Made by a program: the position numbers and the translations under genes. From contig NZ_CAADXO010000034.1 in NCBI RefSeq assembly GCF_900753045.1, positions 4,936-68,935 on the forward strand: 64,000 nt of DNA. The letters run 5' to 3'. Origin of the DNA: an uncultured Phascolarctobacterium sp. (GTDB taxonomy: Bacteria > Bacillota > Negativicutes > Acidaminococcales > Acidaminococcaceae). Numbering within the stretch: the first letter of the stretch is position 1; the number at the start of each line of letters is the position of its first letter. Of the stretch, positions 49,335 to 58,283 are shown one piece after another. The notes beneath the pieces are model-generated. The model did no database searches and was not told where the DNA came from. It was given only the letters and a program-made list of their open reading frames with translations.

Positions 49335-50372
49335 ATGAATAGTAATGCAAAAAAGATTGGTTTAGGTATAGTGATAGCCATTTTGTGTGCTATTGCTTTT
49401 TACTTCTTGTATTGGATTAAGACACCAGCTTATTCGTTGAATATCATCAGAGAGTCTGTAGAGAAGCATGACGTTGCTACATTTGAAAAGCATGTAGATA
49501 TGGATACTCTTTATACAAAAGCTTTTGATGATGGTATCGTGGCTGTAGATAAGATTCAAGGAGATGGAACCTTGTCAAATCCTTTGGCGGTAGGCTTCTT
49601 GCAGATGCTGAAACCGCCTGTAGTTGCTGCTTTGAAAAATGAAACTATTGAATATGTTAAGGGTGAAAAGGAAAATAAAGCGCAGAGCAATAATAAGGCA
49701 GATGATTTTGCCCAAGGTATGAAAAGCAAATCTGGCGTTGACAATTCGAAGCTGAAGGACATTACCGTTGTTAGCAAGGAAAATAACGAGGCGATAGTCG
49801 CTTTAACGCTCTATAACCAAAAAATTGATAAGAACTTTGATCTTAAGGTAAAAATGACTAATTTGGATGATGGAACTTGGAAACTCAAGGAGATTACTAA
49901 CTTAGTCGAGTTTTTGGTGGAAATCGATAAGGCAGAAAAGGAAAAATTAGCTGAACTCAATAAAAATATTGTGGCAGAATTAAAGATGGCTGTCCCTGTA
50001 ACTGCTGCTAATGTAAAATTAAACAGTGACGGTAATCCTTTCTTTGCTTCTTATTGGCTGAACTATGGGATTGCGCTTCAGAATAACACTGATAAAAACA
50101 TCACTGATGTTTACGTTCTTATTGACCTTGTTGGTAACAATAAGAAGGTTTTCAAGGAAACGCGTTTAAGATATAATCAAAATATTTTCACTGCCCATAG
50201 CAAGCTTTCCTTAAGCTATAAGGATAAACTCAATCAGTTTATAGATAAAGATATGGCATTGATTGAGAATATGAATGACAAGAAAATGGAGGTTCATGTT
50301 GTCGGGATCAAATATGCTGATGGTAAAGAGGTTAAGGTTTTAGAAGAACTTCCGGATGTAGTTAAAAAGTAA
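49335..50372 (+). CDS. Membrane-anchored DUF2939-like protein
   Basis: A 345-aa protein with one N-terminal membrane segment (IGLGIVIAILCAIAFYFLYW) followed by an extracytoplasmic body. SLNIIRESVEKHDVATFEKHVDMDTL resembles the DUF2939 family, in which a short helical repeat follows the anchor. The C-terminal ~130 residues form a second, beta-rich domain. ATG 49335 is 9 nt after GGAGG; ATG 49329 is only 3 nt away and unlikely. It is followed closely by the next gene (RBS inside the stop region). Confidence 0.6.
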   Translation: MNSNAKKIGLGIVIAILCAIAFYFLYWIKTPAYSLNIIRESVEKHDVATFEKHVDMDTLYTKAFDDGIVAVDKIQGDGTLSNPLAVGFLQMLKPPVVAALKNETIEYVKGEKENKAQSNNKADDFAQGMKSKSGVDNSKLKDITVVSKENNEAIVALTLYNQKIDKNFDLKVKMTNLDDGTWKLKEITNLVEFLVEIDKAEKEKLAELNKNIVAELKMAVPVTAANVKLNSDGNPFFASYWLNYGIALQNNTDKNITDVYVLIDLVGNNKKVFKETRLRYNQNIFTAHSKLSLSYKDKLNQFIDKDMALIENMNDKKMEVHVVGIKYADGKEVKVLEELPDVVKK

Positions 50373-50386
50373 TGGAGGTAAAATAC

Positions 50387-50608
50387 ATGGAAGATGTCAA
50401 GAATACCTGGGGTGGTAAACGCACTGGAGCAGGGCGCCCGGTAGGAACAACAAAGGAAGTCAGTGTTCAGCGTCCTCAGCACCAGCTGAGAGCGTTCCCC
50501 GATGAGTGGGAGATGATTCGCGAGTTTGCCAGATTGGTAAAGCATGTATCGAAAGAAGAGTGCCAGCAGGCTTTAAGTGATTTGGCTGAGGGAAAATACA
50601 AAAAATAA
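50387..50608 (+). CDS. Small GGKRTGAGRP-motif protein
   Basis: A 73-aa protein with TWGGKRTGAGRPVGTTKE at its start, a basic Gly/Arg motif common in phage and mobile-element proteins, then a short helical segment. It may bind nucleic acid. ATG 50387 follows ATGGAGGTAAAATAC. It is probably co-transcribed with the membrane protein upstream. Confidence 0.55.
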   Translation: MEDVKNTWGGKRTGAGRPVGTTKEVSVQRPQHQLRAFPDEWEMIREFARLVKHVSKEECQQALSDLAEGKYKK

Positions 50609-50700
50609 AAGCACTGAACTTGATTAATGTTGGCAAAAGTGCATAGAAGTTTACTGTTAAAATGTTATATAATGTATAATAGCGAAGGTGGGAGAAGAAC

Positions 50701-50850
50701 ATGAAAGATATCGTTCAAGCAATGGATGTACTCGCAGCGGGATTTCTTCTGTTTGCTATTTATAGCGGACTGCTTAGCACGCATACAGGTGGCAATCTTT
50801 TATTTGGCTATCTGGTTCTTCGCTTTATACTTAAAAACGCAATAAAATAA
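50701..50850 (+). CDS. 49-aa membrane microprotein
   Basis: A short frame preceded by AAGGTGGGAGAAGAAC. The product has a hydrophobic helix (VLAAGFLLFAIYSGLL) and a second weaker one (LLFGYLVLRFIL) separated by STHTGGN. A TATAAT at 50674 lies just upstream. It has no homologue I recognise. A real gene is supported by the ribosome site and the amphipathic design. Confidence 0.5.
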   Translation: MKDIVQAMDVLAAGFLLFAIYSGLLSTHTGGNLLFGYLVLRFILKNAIK

Positions 50851-51178
50851 CAACATAAGCCGTAAAGTCATGATGTATATCATTTCGTGATCTCGCGAAG
50901 ATAATGTCTTACGTCTGTTTGTGCATGTTCAATGGATGTGAGAGCTTTTGTTATGGCGTGGCGTTTAAGGGTAAGAATATTGAGATTGTTACAAATTGAT
51001 TCCAAAGAAAAGCAGGAGCTGCTGTACATAGGTACAGCGGCTCCTGCTTTGTCGTTTAATAGCTTATTTTTGAATCATATTGGTGATAGTGTTTATAGAA
51101 AGGTAGGGATAAAACACAAATCCCCTTTTAGAGCAAAATAGTTTCTAAGAACTTTACGGAAAAAGTTATACAAAACTA
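50851..51178. other. Gene-poor spacer before the type I operon
   Basis: No frame is convincing. An open frame at 50932-51141 has no ribosome site and runs through the hairpin at 51009, so it is not called. Confidence 0.5.
51009..51050. repeat. GCAGGAGCTG hairpin, copy 2
   Basis: AAAGCAGGAGC pairs with GCTCCTGCTTT, and inner GCTGTACA with GGTACAGC. It matches copy 1 at 48449 in the left arm and in TGTACA. The two copies bracket the small-gene block 48.9-50.9 kb. Confidence 0.7.
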
Positions 51179-51207
51179 TTGACAACGAGGCGGGGTATGC
51201 TTATAAT
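51179..51207 (+). promoter_or_regulatory. Consensus promoter of the type I restriction operon
   Basis: TTGACA (51179-51184), 17-nt spacer, TATAAT (51202-51207). The leader to the TTG start is about 45 nt and holds ATGGAGGTG. Confidence 0.9.
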
Positions 51208-51260
51208 ATAAATGAAAGTTGTGACCAACTTTTTTTGCAAACGCTATGGAGGTGTTTTAA

Positions 51261-52985
51261 TTGTTAAATAACGAATTTAGTAAAAAAGCAGAAAATCTGT
51301 CTAAGAAAATTGAAGAAGGCTTAAGAATTTTGCTGCCCGGTTATACTGCCTTGGATAAGGCTGCTATTACTTTGGTATTGTTTGCAGCAAGCAGCCTGCA
51401 AGCAGGTATCGTCACATATAGCGAAGCTATTGCATCTTTACCTGAAAATATAAAAGCTGATATTCGTAATTGTACGAAGGTAGACGTTGTTTGGGACGAT
51501 GTAAAACAGCTTTTGGAAATGTATGAAACGGAAGACTTTTTACAAGTCTTGTTAAGCGTTTCCGATAATGACGCAAGAACAAATCCGTGTAACGTACCGG
51601 CAAGTTTAAATCAACTTGCTGAAAGGTTTTTGCGTATCAAATCCGAACCCGGCAAAGGATTGCAGTTGTATTCCGGTTCCGGTGATACATTAACCGGCCT
51701 TGTTTGCCGGCACAATAACCTTGCTGTTACAGGCTTGGAATTAAGTCGTGACGGAGTACTTATTTCTAAACTTAAAGCATTTGCACTTGGTGCTCAGATA
51801 GAAGTAATCAGACGCAGTCCTATTGATTACTGTCTTGCTGAGCGTGGAAAAGCTGATTACGATTTCGTTATCAGTACTCACCCTTTTGGCTTAAGGGTTA
51901 GAACGCTTAGCAATAAATTTCCTGAACTCAGTGATATTTATCCGTTCTTGCGAAGCGGTACAGCAGCGGATTGGGTTTGTGGCTTGCTGGCTCTGGACAA
52001 TATTGCACCGGACGGTAAAGTTGTGGCGTTTTTTTCTGAAGGCTGCATGTTTACCAATCAGGATCGTGAGGTTAGAAAGTATTTAGTACATAATGGTTTG
52101 GTAGAGGCTGTAATAGCTCTTCCGGCCAAAATGTATTCCTATATGAGCATAAAACCTGTAATGGTAGTGCTGAGCAGGGGCAATAAAGAAGTAAAGATGG
52201 TCGATGCTTCTGATATGTTTACCCCCGGAAGACGTCAAAATGAGTTTTCTGAAGAAAACATTGAGGCGATTATTGACGCTTATAATCATCCCGGTGAAAA
52301 AAGCGTATGCGTTACCGTGGATGATCTCAGCAAAAGCGACTATACTTTGCTGCCTACACGTTTTCTGGCTGTGCCGGAAGATACAATTAAAAACGGAAAA
52401 CCTTTGGAAGAACTTGTACGATTCGGAAGAAGTGTTGCAATAACTGCTTCTGCATTAGATAAGTTATCTGTTGATGAAAACGATGCTTCAACGAATTATT
52501 ATTTGCGCCTTTCGGAAGTGCATGATGGCATGGTAGACAATTGTTTACCTAAAATCAGTTGCATTGATAAAAAATACGAGAAATATCTGTTGGAGGACAA
52601 CGATATTATTTTGTCGCGCAATGGTTCGCCGTTTAAAGTGGCATTGTTTAACGAACAAGCCGGGACTAAGGTTTTACCTGTCGGTAACCTGCTTATTCTT
52701 CGTGCCGATACGAGTAAAATTAACCCGATTTATCTTAAAGCGTACCTTGAAAGTGAACAAGGCATAGCCGGTTTGAGCGCATTGCTTACCGGAGTTGCAA
52801 TGCAAGTTATCAGTTTGGAACGTCTGAAAAAGATGCTTGTACCTGTTCCTGATATGGAAGAACAAAATGAAATAGCGGAAAAATATCTTAGCATTGTTGA
52901 CGAATTGAAAATTTTGAATTTAAAAATCATGAATGCTAAGGACAGACTGCGCCATGTAATTGACAACGGAAAGGCTGGTGAGTGA
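51261..52985 (+). CDS. HsdM-like pseudo-methyltransferase fused to an S-subunit-like domain
   Basis: A 574-aa protein of N6-adenine methyltransferase ancestry. The SAM loop reads LYSGSGD (136-142) instead of D-P-x-x-G-S-G. Motif IV reads DFVISTHPFG (201-210), where Thr206 and His207 replace the catalytic Asn-Pro of NPPF. The following HsdM landmarks are kept: ADWVCGLLALDNI, RKYLVHNGLVEAVIALPAKMYSYMSI and VMVVLS. From ~400 on it resembles a target-recognition half of HsdS (DNDIILSRNGSPFKVAL, then a helix MNAKDRLRHVI). Methylation is therefore unlikely; DNA binding or regulation is possible. The start TTG 51261 follows GGAGGTGTTTTAA. It heads the hsd operon. Confidence 0.75.
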   Translation: MLNNEFSKKAENLSKKIEEGLRILLPGYTALDKAAITLVLFAASSLQAGIVTYSEAIASLPENIKADIRNCTKVDVVWDDVKQLLEMYETEDFLQVLLSVSDNDARTNPCNVPASLNQLAERFLRIKSEPGKGLQLYSGSGDTLTGLVCRHNNLAVTGLELSRDGVLISKLKAFALGAQIEVIRRSPIDYCLAERGKADYDFVISTHPFGLRVRTLSNKFPELSDIYPFLRSGTAADWVCGLLALDNIAPDGKVVAFFSEGCMFTNQDREVRKYLVHNGLVEAVIALPAKMYSYMSIKPVMVVLSRGNKEVKMVDASDMFTPGRRQNEFSEENIEAIIDAYNHPGEKSVCVTVDDLSKSDYTLLPTRFLAVPEDTIKNGKPLEELVRFGRSVAITASALDKLSVDENDASTNYYLRLSEVHDGMVDNCLPKISCIDKKYEKYLLEDNDIILSRNGSPFKVALFNEQAGTKVLPVGNLLILRADTSKINPIYLKAYLESEQGIAGLSALLTGVAMQVISLERLKKMLVPVPDMEEQNEIAEKYLSIVDELKILNLKIMNAKDRLRHVIDNGKAGE

Positions 52986-52987
52986 AC

Positions 52988-53509
52988 GTGTTAAATGAAA
53001 TGCAGATGTACGAACTCTCTGAAGTTTTAATGAAGGAGTTTGCCGAGGGTGCTTTGGAAAAAGCAATTTCTTCTCTTAACAGAGCAGGAAAACTTGCCGA
53101 TTGGTTGGAAATGATGGGGTTGAGCCAACTCTTAGGAGGAGATATTTTTTATAATCCTAAAATCTATGGTAAAATATTAGTATTGGGAGATTCCCGTACT
53201 AATAAGCGCCATCTTACCGGAGTTGCGAAAAGCATGGGCTTTTCCGGTGACAGGTTTGAGTTCTTCCTTGACTATGATGGCAGCCAAAAATATAACTATT
53301 CTAAATTGCGATATTCAGATAAATATGCTGCTGTTATCGTAGGACCTATTCCGCATAGCACTGTCAATAAAGGTAATTATAGTAGTGCTATAGTTGCAAT
53401 GGAAACTGAACAAGGTTATCCGCCGGTAGTTCGTGTTGAAAAGATAACTAACAACAGTTTCAGATCAGCAATGGACGAGCTGCAGCAAAAGAATCTTGTT
53501 GCTGCTTGA
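52988..53509 (+). CDS. Rossmann-like protein of unknown function in the hsd operon
   Basis: A 173-aa protein. An N-terminal helical part (to ~60) is followed by KILVLGDSRTNKRHLTGVA (62-80), an alpha/beta unit like a nucleotide- or phosphate-binding domain, then DRFEFFLDYDG, YAAVIVGPIPHSTV and a C-terminal helix. I have a vague memory of similar unnamed proteins beside methylase-like genes, but no family assignment. The start is GTG at 52988, 2 nt after the pseudo-methyltransferase stop; GTG 52982 overlaps it and is an alternative. The operon position suggests that the two act together. Confidence 0.6.
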   Translation: MLNEMQMYELSEVLMKEFAEGALEKAISSLNRAGKLADWLEMMGLSQLLGGDIFYNPKIYGKILVLGDSRTNKRHLTGVAKSMGFSGDRFEFFLDYDGSQKYNYSKLRYSDKYAAVIVGPIPHSTVNKGNYSSAIVAMETEQGYPPVVRVEKITNNSFRSAMDELQQKNLVAA

Positions 53510-53532
53510 GGAAAGCTTTAGGAGGTTTAAAA

Positions 53533-56500
53533 ATGCCTGCAAGAAAAGGGTTTACCCGTTTTAACGAGGATACCAGAGTAAAAATTCCGGCTACACTGCA
53601 CTTTTTGCGTATTGGGTATCAGTACCAGTCGTTGAAAGATGCTGATATTGATTTTAATACGAAAATTTTTGTCAATCGCTTTAAAACTGCTATTGAAAAA
53701 ATCAACGGCAAGTCATTTTGTGATTTAGAGATTAAACAGCTGCTTGACGCTATTCACGATATTATCCGTAGTAATGATATGGGGAAGGCGTTTTATCGTT
53801 GGCTGGTTGATCCTAATGACAAGGTAAAATTGATTGACCTTGATAATTGGGAGAACAATGATTTTGCAGTCGTAGATGAGCTGCCTTTTACAATATCAGA
53901 GGATTCGGAGGTTGGTTCTTTCCGTCCTGATATAAATATTCTCATCAATGGTATGCCTTTGGCGTTTCTTGAAGTGAAAAAACCTAATAACGAAGGCGGT
54001 ATACAGGAAGAGTTCAAGCGCATGGTTGGTAAGCGTTTGCAGAATGCGGAATACACAAAGTTCTTCAATCTCATTCAGCTTGTTACTTTCAGCAATAATA
54101 TGGAATATGAAGAGGCTGATGATGCTGAGGATGTTAAGGCAGGCTCGTTCTATTCTACGCCTAATGGCCAAAGCACCAGCTTTTCTTTCTTCCGTGAGGA
54201 TAGTCAGGCGTATCATTTGAACTATCCCTATAAAGAGATTGATGACGATACTATTCGCTATGTGATTAAGGATTGTGGCTACAATCCTGCAGAGGCTGAT
54301 ACTCCGGAGTTTCAGGAAAATTATAAAACAACTACTCCCTGTAATTCCTTTATTACATCTTTTTTTGACAAAGAGCGTGTTATTTATATGCTTAAGTTTG
54401 GTATCGCTTATATCGATGACAAGGTACCACAGAAGCATATTATGCGCTATCCGCAATTTTTTGCGACCAGAAAAATTATTGAGCGTATCGACAAGGGCGG
54501 GCATTCCGGCATTATCTGGCATACGCAAGGCAGCGGCAAGACTGCTTTGGCTGCCTTTGCAACACATGTGCTGAAGGATTATTTCGCCAAGAAGAATATA
54601 AATCCAAGGTTTTTCTTTGTTGTTGACCGTCTTGATCTTTTGACCCAGTCTTCTAATGAATTTACGAAGCGCGGTCTTGATGTTATAAACTGTGAGAGCA
54701 GAGCGCAGTTTACCGCAGAGCTGCAAAAGCCGCTTTCTACCGCTACGAAGGCAGATGCACTAGGTGAAATCTGCGTAGTGAATATCCAAAAGTTTGAAAG
54801 CGATATTCCGCAGGCTAAAAATGAATATGGCGCTAATGTACAGCGTGTATTCTTTATTGACGAAGCACACCGCTCTTATGCTTCTACAGGTGAATTCTTT
54901 AAGAATCTTATGACCTGCGATACGGACGCTATTTATATTGCGCTTACCGGTACACCTCTTTTGACGAAGAAGGAACGCTCTAACCTTAAGTTCGGCGATT
55001 ACATTCATAAGTATTTTTATGATAAGTCAATTGCTGATGGTTATACGCTGCGGATTAAGAAGGAAAATATTGATACTGTTGCAAAGAAAGAAATCAAGCA
55101 GAACCTTTGCATTGAAGATGGGAAGCTGGATGATAAGGATGTTTACGAGTCTGAAAGCTATATCAGATGCCTTTGCCCGTTCATCGAGCGTGATTTTAAG
55201 CATTTCCGCTTAGAAAATCTTGATGATACGATAGGCGGTATGGTAGTATGCCGCAGCAATTTGCAGGCCAAGAAGGTTCAGGAATGGTTTGAAAAAAATT
55301 CCAAGCTGAGTACAGGTCTGGTTATTTCGGATTATGGCGACCCGGCACAGCGCGAAAAGAACAAAACTTACCAGACTGATTTCCGTGAGTCTTATGTACC
55401 GGATATGCTGATTGTTAATTTTATGCTTACGACCGGTTATGATGTCAGCAGGCTGAAGAAGATGTATCTGCTGCGCGGGCCTCATGCACAATCGCTGCTG
55501 CAGACTATTTCGCGTGTAAACCGTCCTTATAAGTCGCCCAAAGGCAAGGTTTACCGCTATGGTTATATTGTCGATTTCATTGATATCGAGCAGGAGTATG
55601 AAAGTACTATCAATGCTTATATCAAAGAGCTGGAAAAGGACATGGAAGGTGACGAAGATGGCAGCCTTGCAGGTCTGGTAGTTGACAAAGAGGATATCAA
55701 GCGTAAGTATGATGGTTATATCAGCGAGCTGGATGATATGATGCTTGATTTGGATAATCTTGCAAGATTCGCGAAGATGATTACCATGTTCAATAAAGAC
55801 ACTTTGCTGAAGGTTCGGCGTCTGCTTAATGGTATTAAGGAATGCCGTACAGAATTTGTTCTGTCTAAGGCTGATGAATATATCAAGCTCATTGATTCAG
55901 ATAAGCTGAAGAAGCAGGCAAGGACTGTTCAGGAAAGAATTGATTTCTTAAATCTGTCTACTAATACTGTGGCCATGATGGATCTTATAAGTGATAAGCG
56001 CATTGTGGAGATTATCTACGAGTTTATCAAGACCAGGATTGAAGTTCTTGACCTCAGTAAGTTTGCCCCCGGTTCCCCTGCGGGAGAAGAATTTAAGGAG
56101 CATGTTGTTAAAATCCAGCAAGAGATTAAACGGAACAAGGATAAGCAGGATATCAAGATGGTTGAGCTTGACCAGCTGCTGCAGAAAATATTTGAAAAGC
56201 TTAGTATTGGTGACATCGATGATATTGATGGTATCAATGAAAAGCTGAAGGAAGCGTTGGCAAAAGCAAAGGCTATCAATGATGAGAATGACCGTCTGGC
56301 AGCTCTTTATGGCGAGCATTTTGCTTTCGCAAAGGCCTACAAAGATGCCTCTGTTGATTACGACGTTGATAAGTCTGATGTCGAGAAGTTTTTGTGTATT
56401 GTCTATGATAACCTGAAGGACGTGCTGGATACGGATTCTATCGTTATTCAGGGAAGACAGAACTTTATCGATTCGATTAAGAAAGATGTTACCAAGATAC

Positions 56501-56589
56501 TCCTCAAAGAGAAGCTTTATACTAAGGTTAAAGGCTTCTATGACGAGCTTTTAGGAGCGTTGTATACGGATATACAGCTCTACAGATAA
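53533..56589 (+). CDS. hsdR: Type I restriction enzyme, motor/nuclease subunit
   Basis: A 1018-aa HsdR. The N-terminal nuclease has RPDINILINGMPLAFLEVKKP (PD-(D/E)XK, ~135-155). The SF2 translocase has Walker A HTQGSGKTALA (~330), DEAH box FFIDEAHRSYAS (~442), LTGTPLL and motif VI QTISRVNRPYK. A C-terminal helical region binds HsdM. It pumps DNA and cuts it at a distance when target sites are unmodified. ATG 53533 follows TTTAGGAGGTTTAAAA. It lies 23 nt after the Rossmann-like gene and 17 nt before hsdM. Confidence 0.93.
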   Translation: MPARKGFTRFNEDTRVKIPATLHFLRIGYQYQSLKDADIDFNTKIFVNRFKTAIEKINGKSFCDLEIKQLLDAIHDIIRSNDMGKAFYRWLVDPNDKVKLIDLDNWENNDFAVVDELPFTISEDSEVGSFRPDINILINGMPLAFLEVKKPNNEGGIQEEFKRMVGKRLQNAEYTKFFNLIQLVTFSNNMEYEEADDAEDVKAGSFYSTPNGQSTSFSFFREDSQAYHLNYPYKEIDDDTIRYVIKDCGYNPAEADTPEFQENYKTTTPCNSFITSFFDKERVIYMLKFGIAYIDDKVPQKHIMRYPQFFATRKIIERIDKGGHSGIIWHTQGSGKTALAAFATHVLKDYFAKKNINPRFFFVVDRLDLLTQSSNEFTKRGLDVINCESRAQFTAELQKPLSTATKADALGEICVVNIQKFESDIPQAKNEYGANVQRVFFIDEAHRSYASTGEFFKNLMTCDTDAIYIALTGTPLLTKKERSNLKFGDYIHKYFYDKSIADGYTLRIKKENIDTVAKKEIKQNLCIEDGKLDDKDVYESESYIRCLCPFIERDFKHFRLENLDDTIGGMVVCRSNLQAKKVQEWFEKNSKLSTGLVISDYGDPAQREKNKTYQTDFRESYVPDMLIVNFMLTTGYDVSRLKKMYLLRGPHAQSLLQTISRVNRPYKSPKGKVYRYGYIVDFIDIEQEYESTINAYIKELEKDMEGDEDGSLAGLVVDKEDIKRKYDGYISELDDMMLDLDNLARFAKMITMFNKDTLLKVRRLLNGIKECRTEFVLSKADEYIKLIDSDKLKKQARTVQERIDFLNLSTNTVAMMDLISDKRIVEIIYEFIKTRIEVLDLSKFAPGSPAGEEFKEHVVKIQQEIKRNKDKQDIKMVELDQLLQKIFEKLSIGDIDDIDGINEKLKEALAKAKAINDENDRLAALYGEHFAFAKAYKDASVDYDVDKSDVEKFLCIVYDNLKDVLDTDSIVIQGRQNFIDSIKKDVTKILLKEKLYTKVKGFYDELLGALYTDIQLYR

Positions 56590-56606
56590 GAAGGGATGAT
56601 TGTTTA

Positions 56607-58283
56607 ATGGCTGAAATTTACGAGTTGGAAATTCTGATTAAAAAGATGATAGATGACCTGAAGGGCTTGTGCCAGACTAATGGTCTTGCGAATACTGCAA
56701 GTGAGGAGGAAATTATTACTTCGGTTTTTCTTTACAAGTTCCTAAACGATAAATTTATTTATCATCTGCAAGAGTTCTCCGAAGATACTGCATTGAGGAT
56801 TGAAGATATTCTGAAGAATGAAAACTCCGAAATGGATGCCTTCTATGATAGCTATCCGCAGGATGTTGCATTTACTTATGACCAGACTATCGAAGCATTG
56901 GTAAAGAAAACTGCCAGCAAGGATTTCCATATGCTTTTTGATGATGCGCTGGAGGCTATTGCCAAGAATCCTAAGAATGAAGTTTTTGCAGTTGAATCTG
57001 CTGATGGTACTAAGAAAAAGCTGTTTGACAGACTGACGGAAAAGGTTGAACCGTCCAAGCGCTATAATTTCGCAAGGAATATCTTTGGCATTATTGCGCA
57101 GGAGCATTTTGATTTTACCGGTGCTTTTCGCAATAACTTTGATTTTTACAGCACAATTTTCGAGTATTTGATTAAGGATTACAACGTAGCCAGCGGTGTT
57201 TACGCCGAGTACTTCACGCCGCAGGCAGTATCAAGTATTATTGCCAAGATTTTAGTGCATATGAGTCCTGTTGAAGATAAATTCTATGAGATTTACGATC
57301 CGAGCGCCGGTTCCGGCAGTTTGGTTCTTCACCTTGCCAATGAGCTTGGACACGGTTCCTTTGGTGAAAAGGCCATTGTTTATACGCAGGATATTTCTGC
57401 TAAATCCTCACGCTTTTTGCGTCTGAATATGATGCTTAATGGTTTGACGCGTTCTCTTGGCAATATTGTTGAAGGCGATACATTGGTGAAGCCTGCGCAT
57501 TACAAGGTAGCGAATGATGCTTCTACCGGCAACAAGCTTTATGATTTTATTACCAGCAACCCGCCGTTCAAGATGGATTTTTCTTCTACCAGAGATAACA
57601 TCGAAAACATTTGGGCGGACAGCGAAGAGCATGATGGCTTGCGTCGTTTCTTTGCGGGTGTACCTAAAATCCCGAACAAGAAAAAGGAATCTATGGCGAT
57701 TTATCTTTGCTTTATTCAGCATATTTTGTGGTTCTTGAAGCCGGAAGGCAAGGCTGCGATTGTTGTGCCCACTGGCTTTATTACGGCTCAGAGCGGTATA
57801 GAAAAGAAGATTCGCGAGCAGCTTATCAAGAAGCATTGGCTGAAGGGCGTTGTTTCTATGCCTTCGAATATTTTTGCTAATACGGGCACGAACGTCAGCG
57901 TACTTTTCATTGATAAATCTAATCAGGAAGGCAAGATTCTGCTGATGGACGCTTCCAAGCTGGGCAAAAAGGTTAAGGACGGCAAGAACCAGCGTACTGT
58001 TTTGAGTAACGAAGAAATCAAGCAGATTGAGGATACCTTTATTGAGCAAAAAGAAGTTGAGGATTTCAGCGTTTCTGTTACCTATGAACAGGTGGCGGAA
58101 AAGAACTATTCCTTTTCTGCAGGCCAGTACTTTGATGTGAAGATTGAGTATGTGGAGCTGACGCAGGCAGAATTTTCGGAGAAGATGGCAGGATATAAGG
58201 CTAATCTGGCGCAGTATTTTGCTGATGGGAAGAAGCTGGAAGAAGAGATTATGAAGCAGGTTGAGGGGTTGAAGTATGAATAA
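56607..58283 (+). CDS. hsdM: Type I restriction enzyme, methyltransferase subunit
   Basis: A 558-aa N6-adenine methyltransferase. N-terminal helical domain, then EYFTPQAVSSIIAKIL, SAM motif YDPSAGSGS (~232) and catalytic motif SNPPFKMD (~315), all intact, in contrast to the pseudo-methyltransferase at 51261. IVVPTGFI and GVVSMPSNIFANTGTNVSVLFI follow as expected. It modifies the target adenine together with HsdS, whose gene it overlaps by 8 nt. ATG 56607 follows AAGAAGGGATGATTGTTTA. Confidence 0.93.
   Translation: MAEIYELEILIKKMIDDLKGLCQTNGLANTASEEEIITSVFLYKFLNDKFIYHLQEFSEDTALRIEDILKNENSEMDAFYDSYPQDVAFTYDQTIEALVKKTASKDFHMLFDDALEAIAKNPKNEVFAVESADGTKKKLFDRLTEKVEPSKRYNFARNIFGIIAQEHFDFTGAFRNNFDFYSTIFEYLIKDYNVASGVYAEYFTPQAVSSIIAKILVHMSPVEDKFYEIYDPSAGSGSLVLHLANELGHGSFGEKAIVYTQDISAKSSRFLRLNMMLNGLTRSLGNIVEGDTLVKPAHYKVANDASTGNKLYDFITSNPPFKMDFSSTRDNIENIWADSEEHDGLRRFFAGVPKIPNKKKESMAIYLCFIQHILWFLKPEGKAAIVVPTGFITAQSGIEKKIREQLIKKHWLKGVVSMPSNIFANTGTNVSVLFIDKSNQEGKILLMDASKLGKKVKDGKNQRTVLSNEEIKQIEDTFIEQKEVEDFSVSVTYEQVAEKNYSFSAGQYFDVKIEYVELTQAEFSEKMAGYKANLAQYFADGKKLEEEIMKQVEGLKYE

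Noticed and set aside
50932..51141. 69-codon frame before the type I operon
   Set aside because: It crosses the repeated hairpin at 51009 and lacks an SD.
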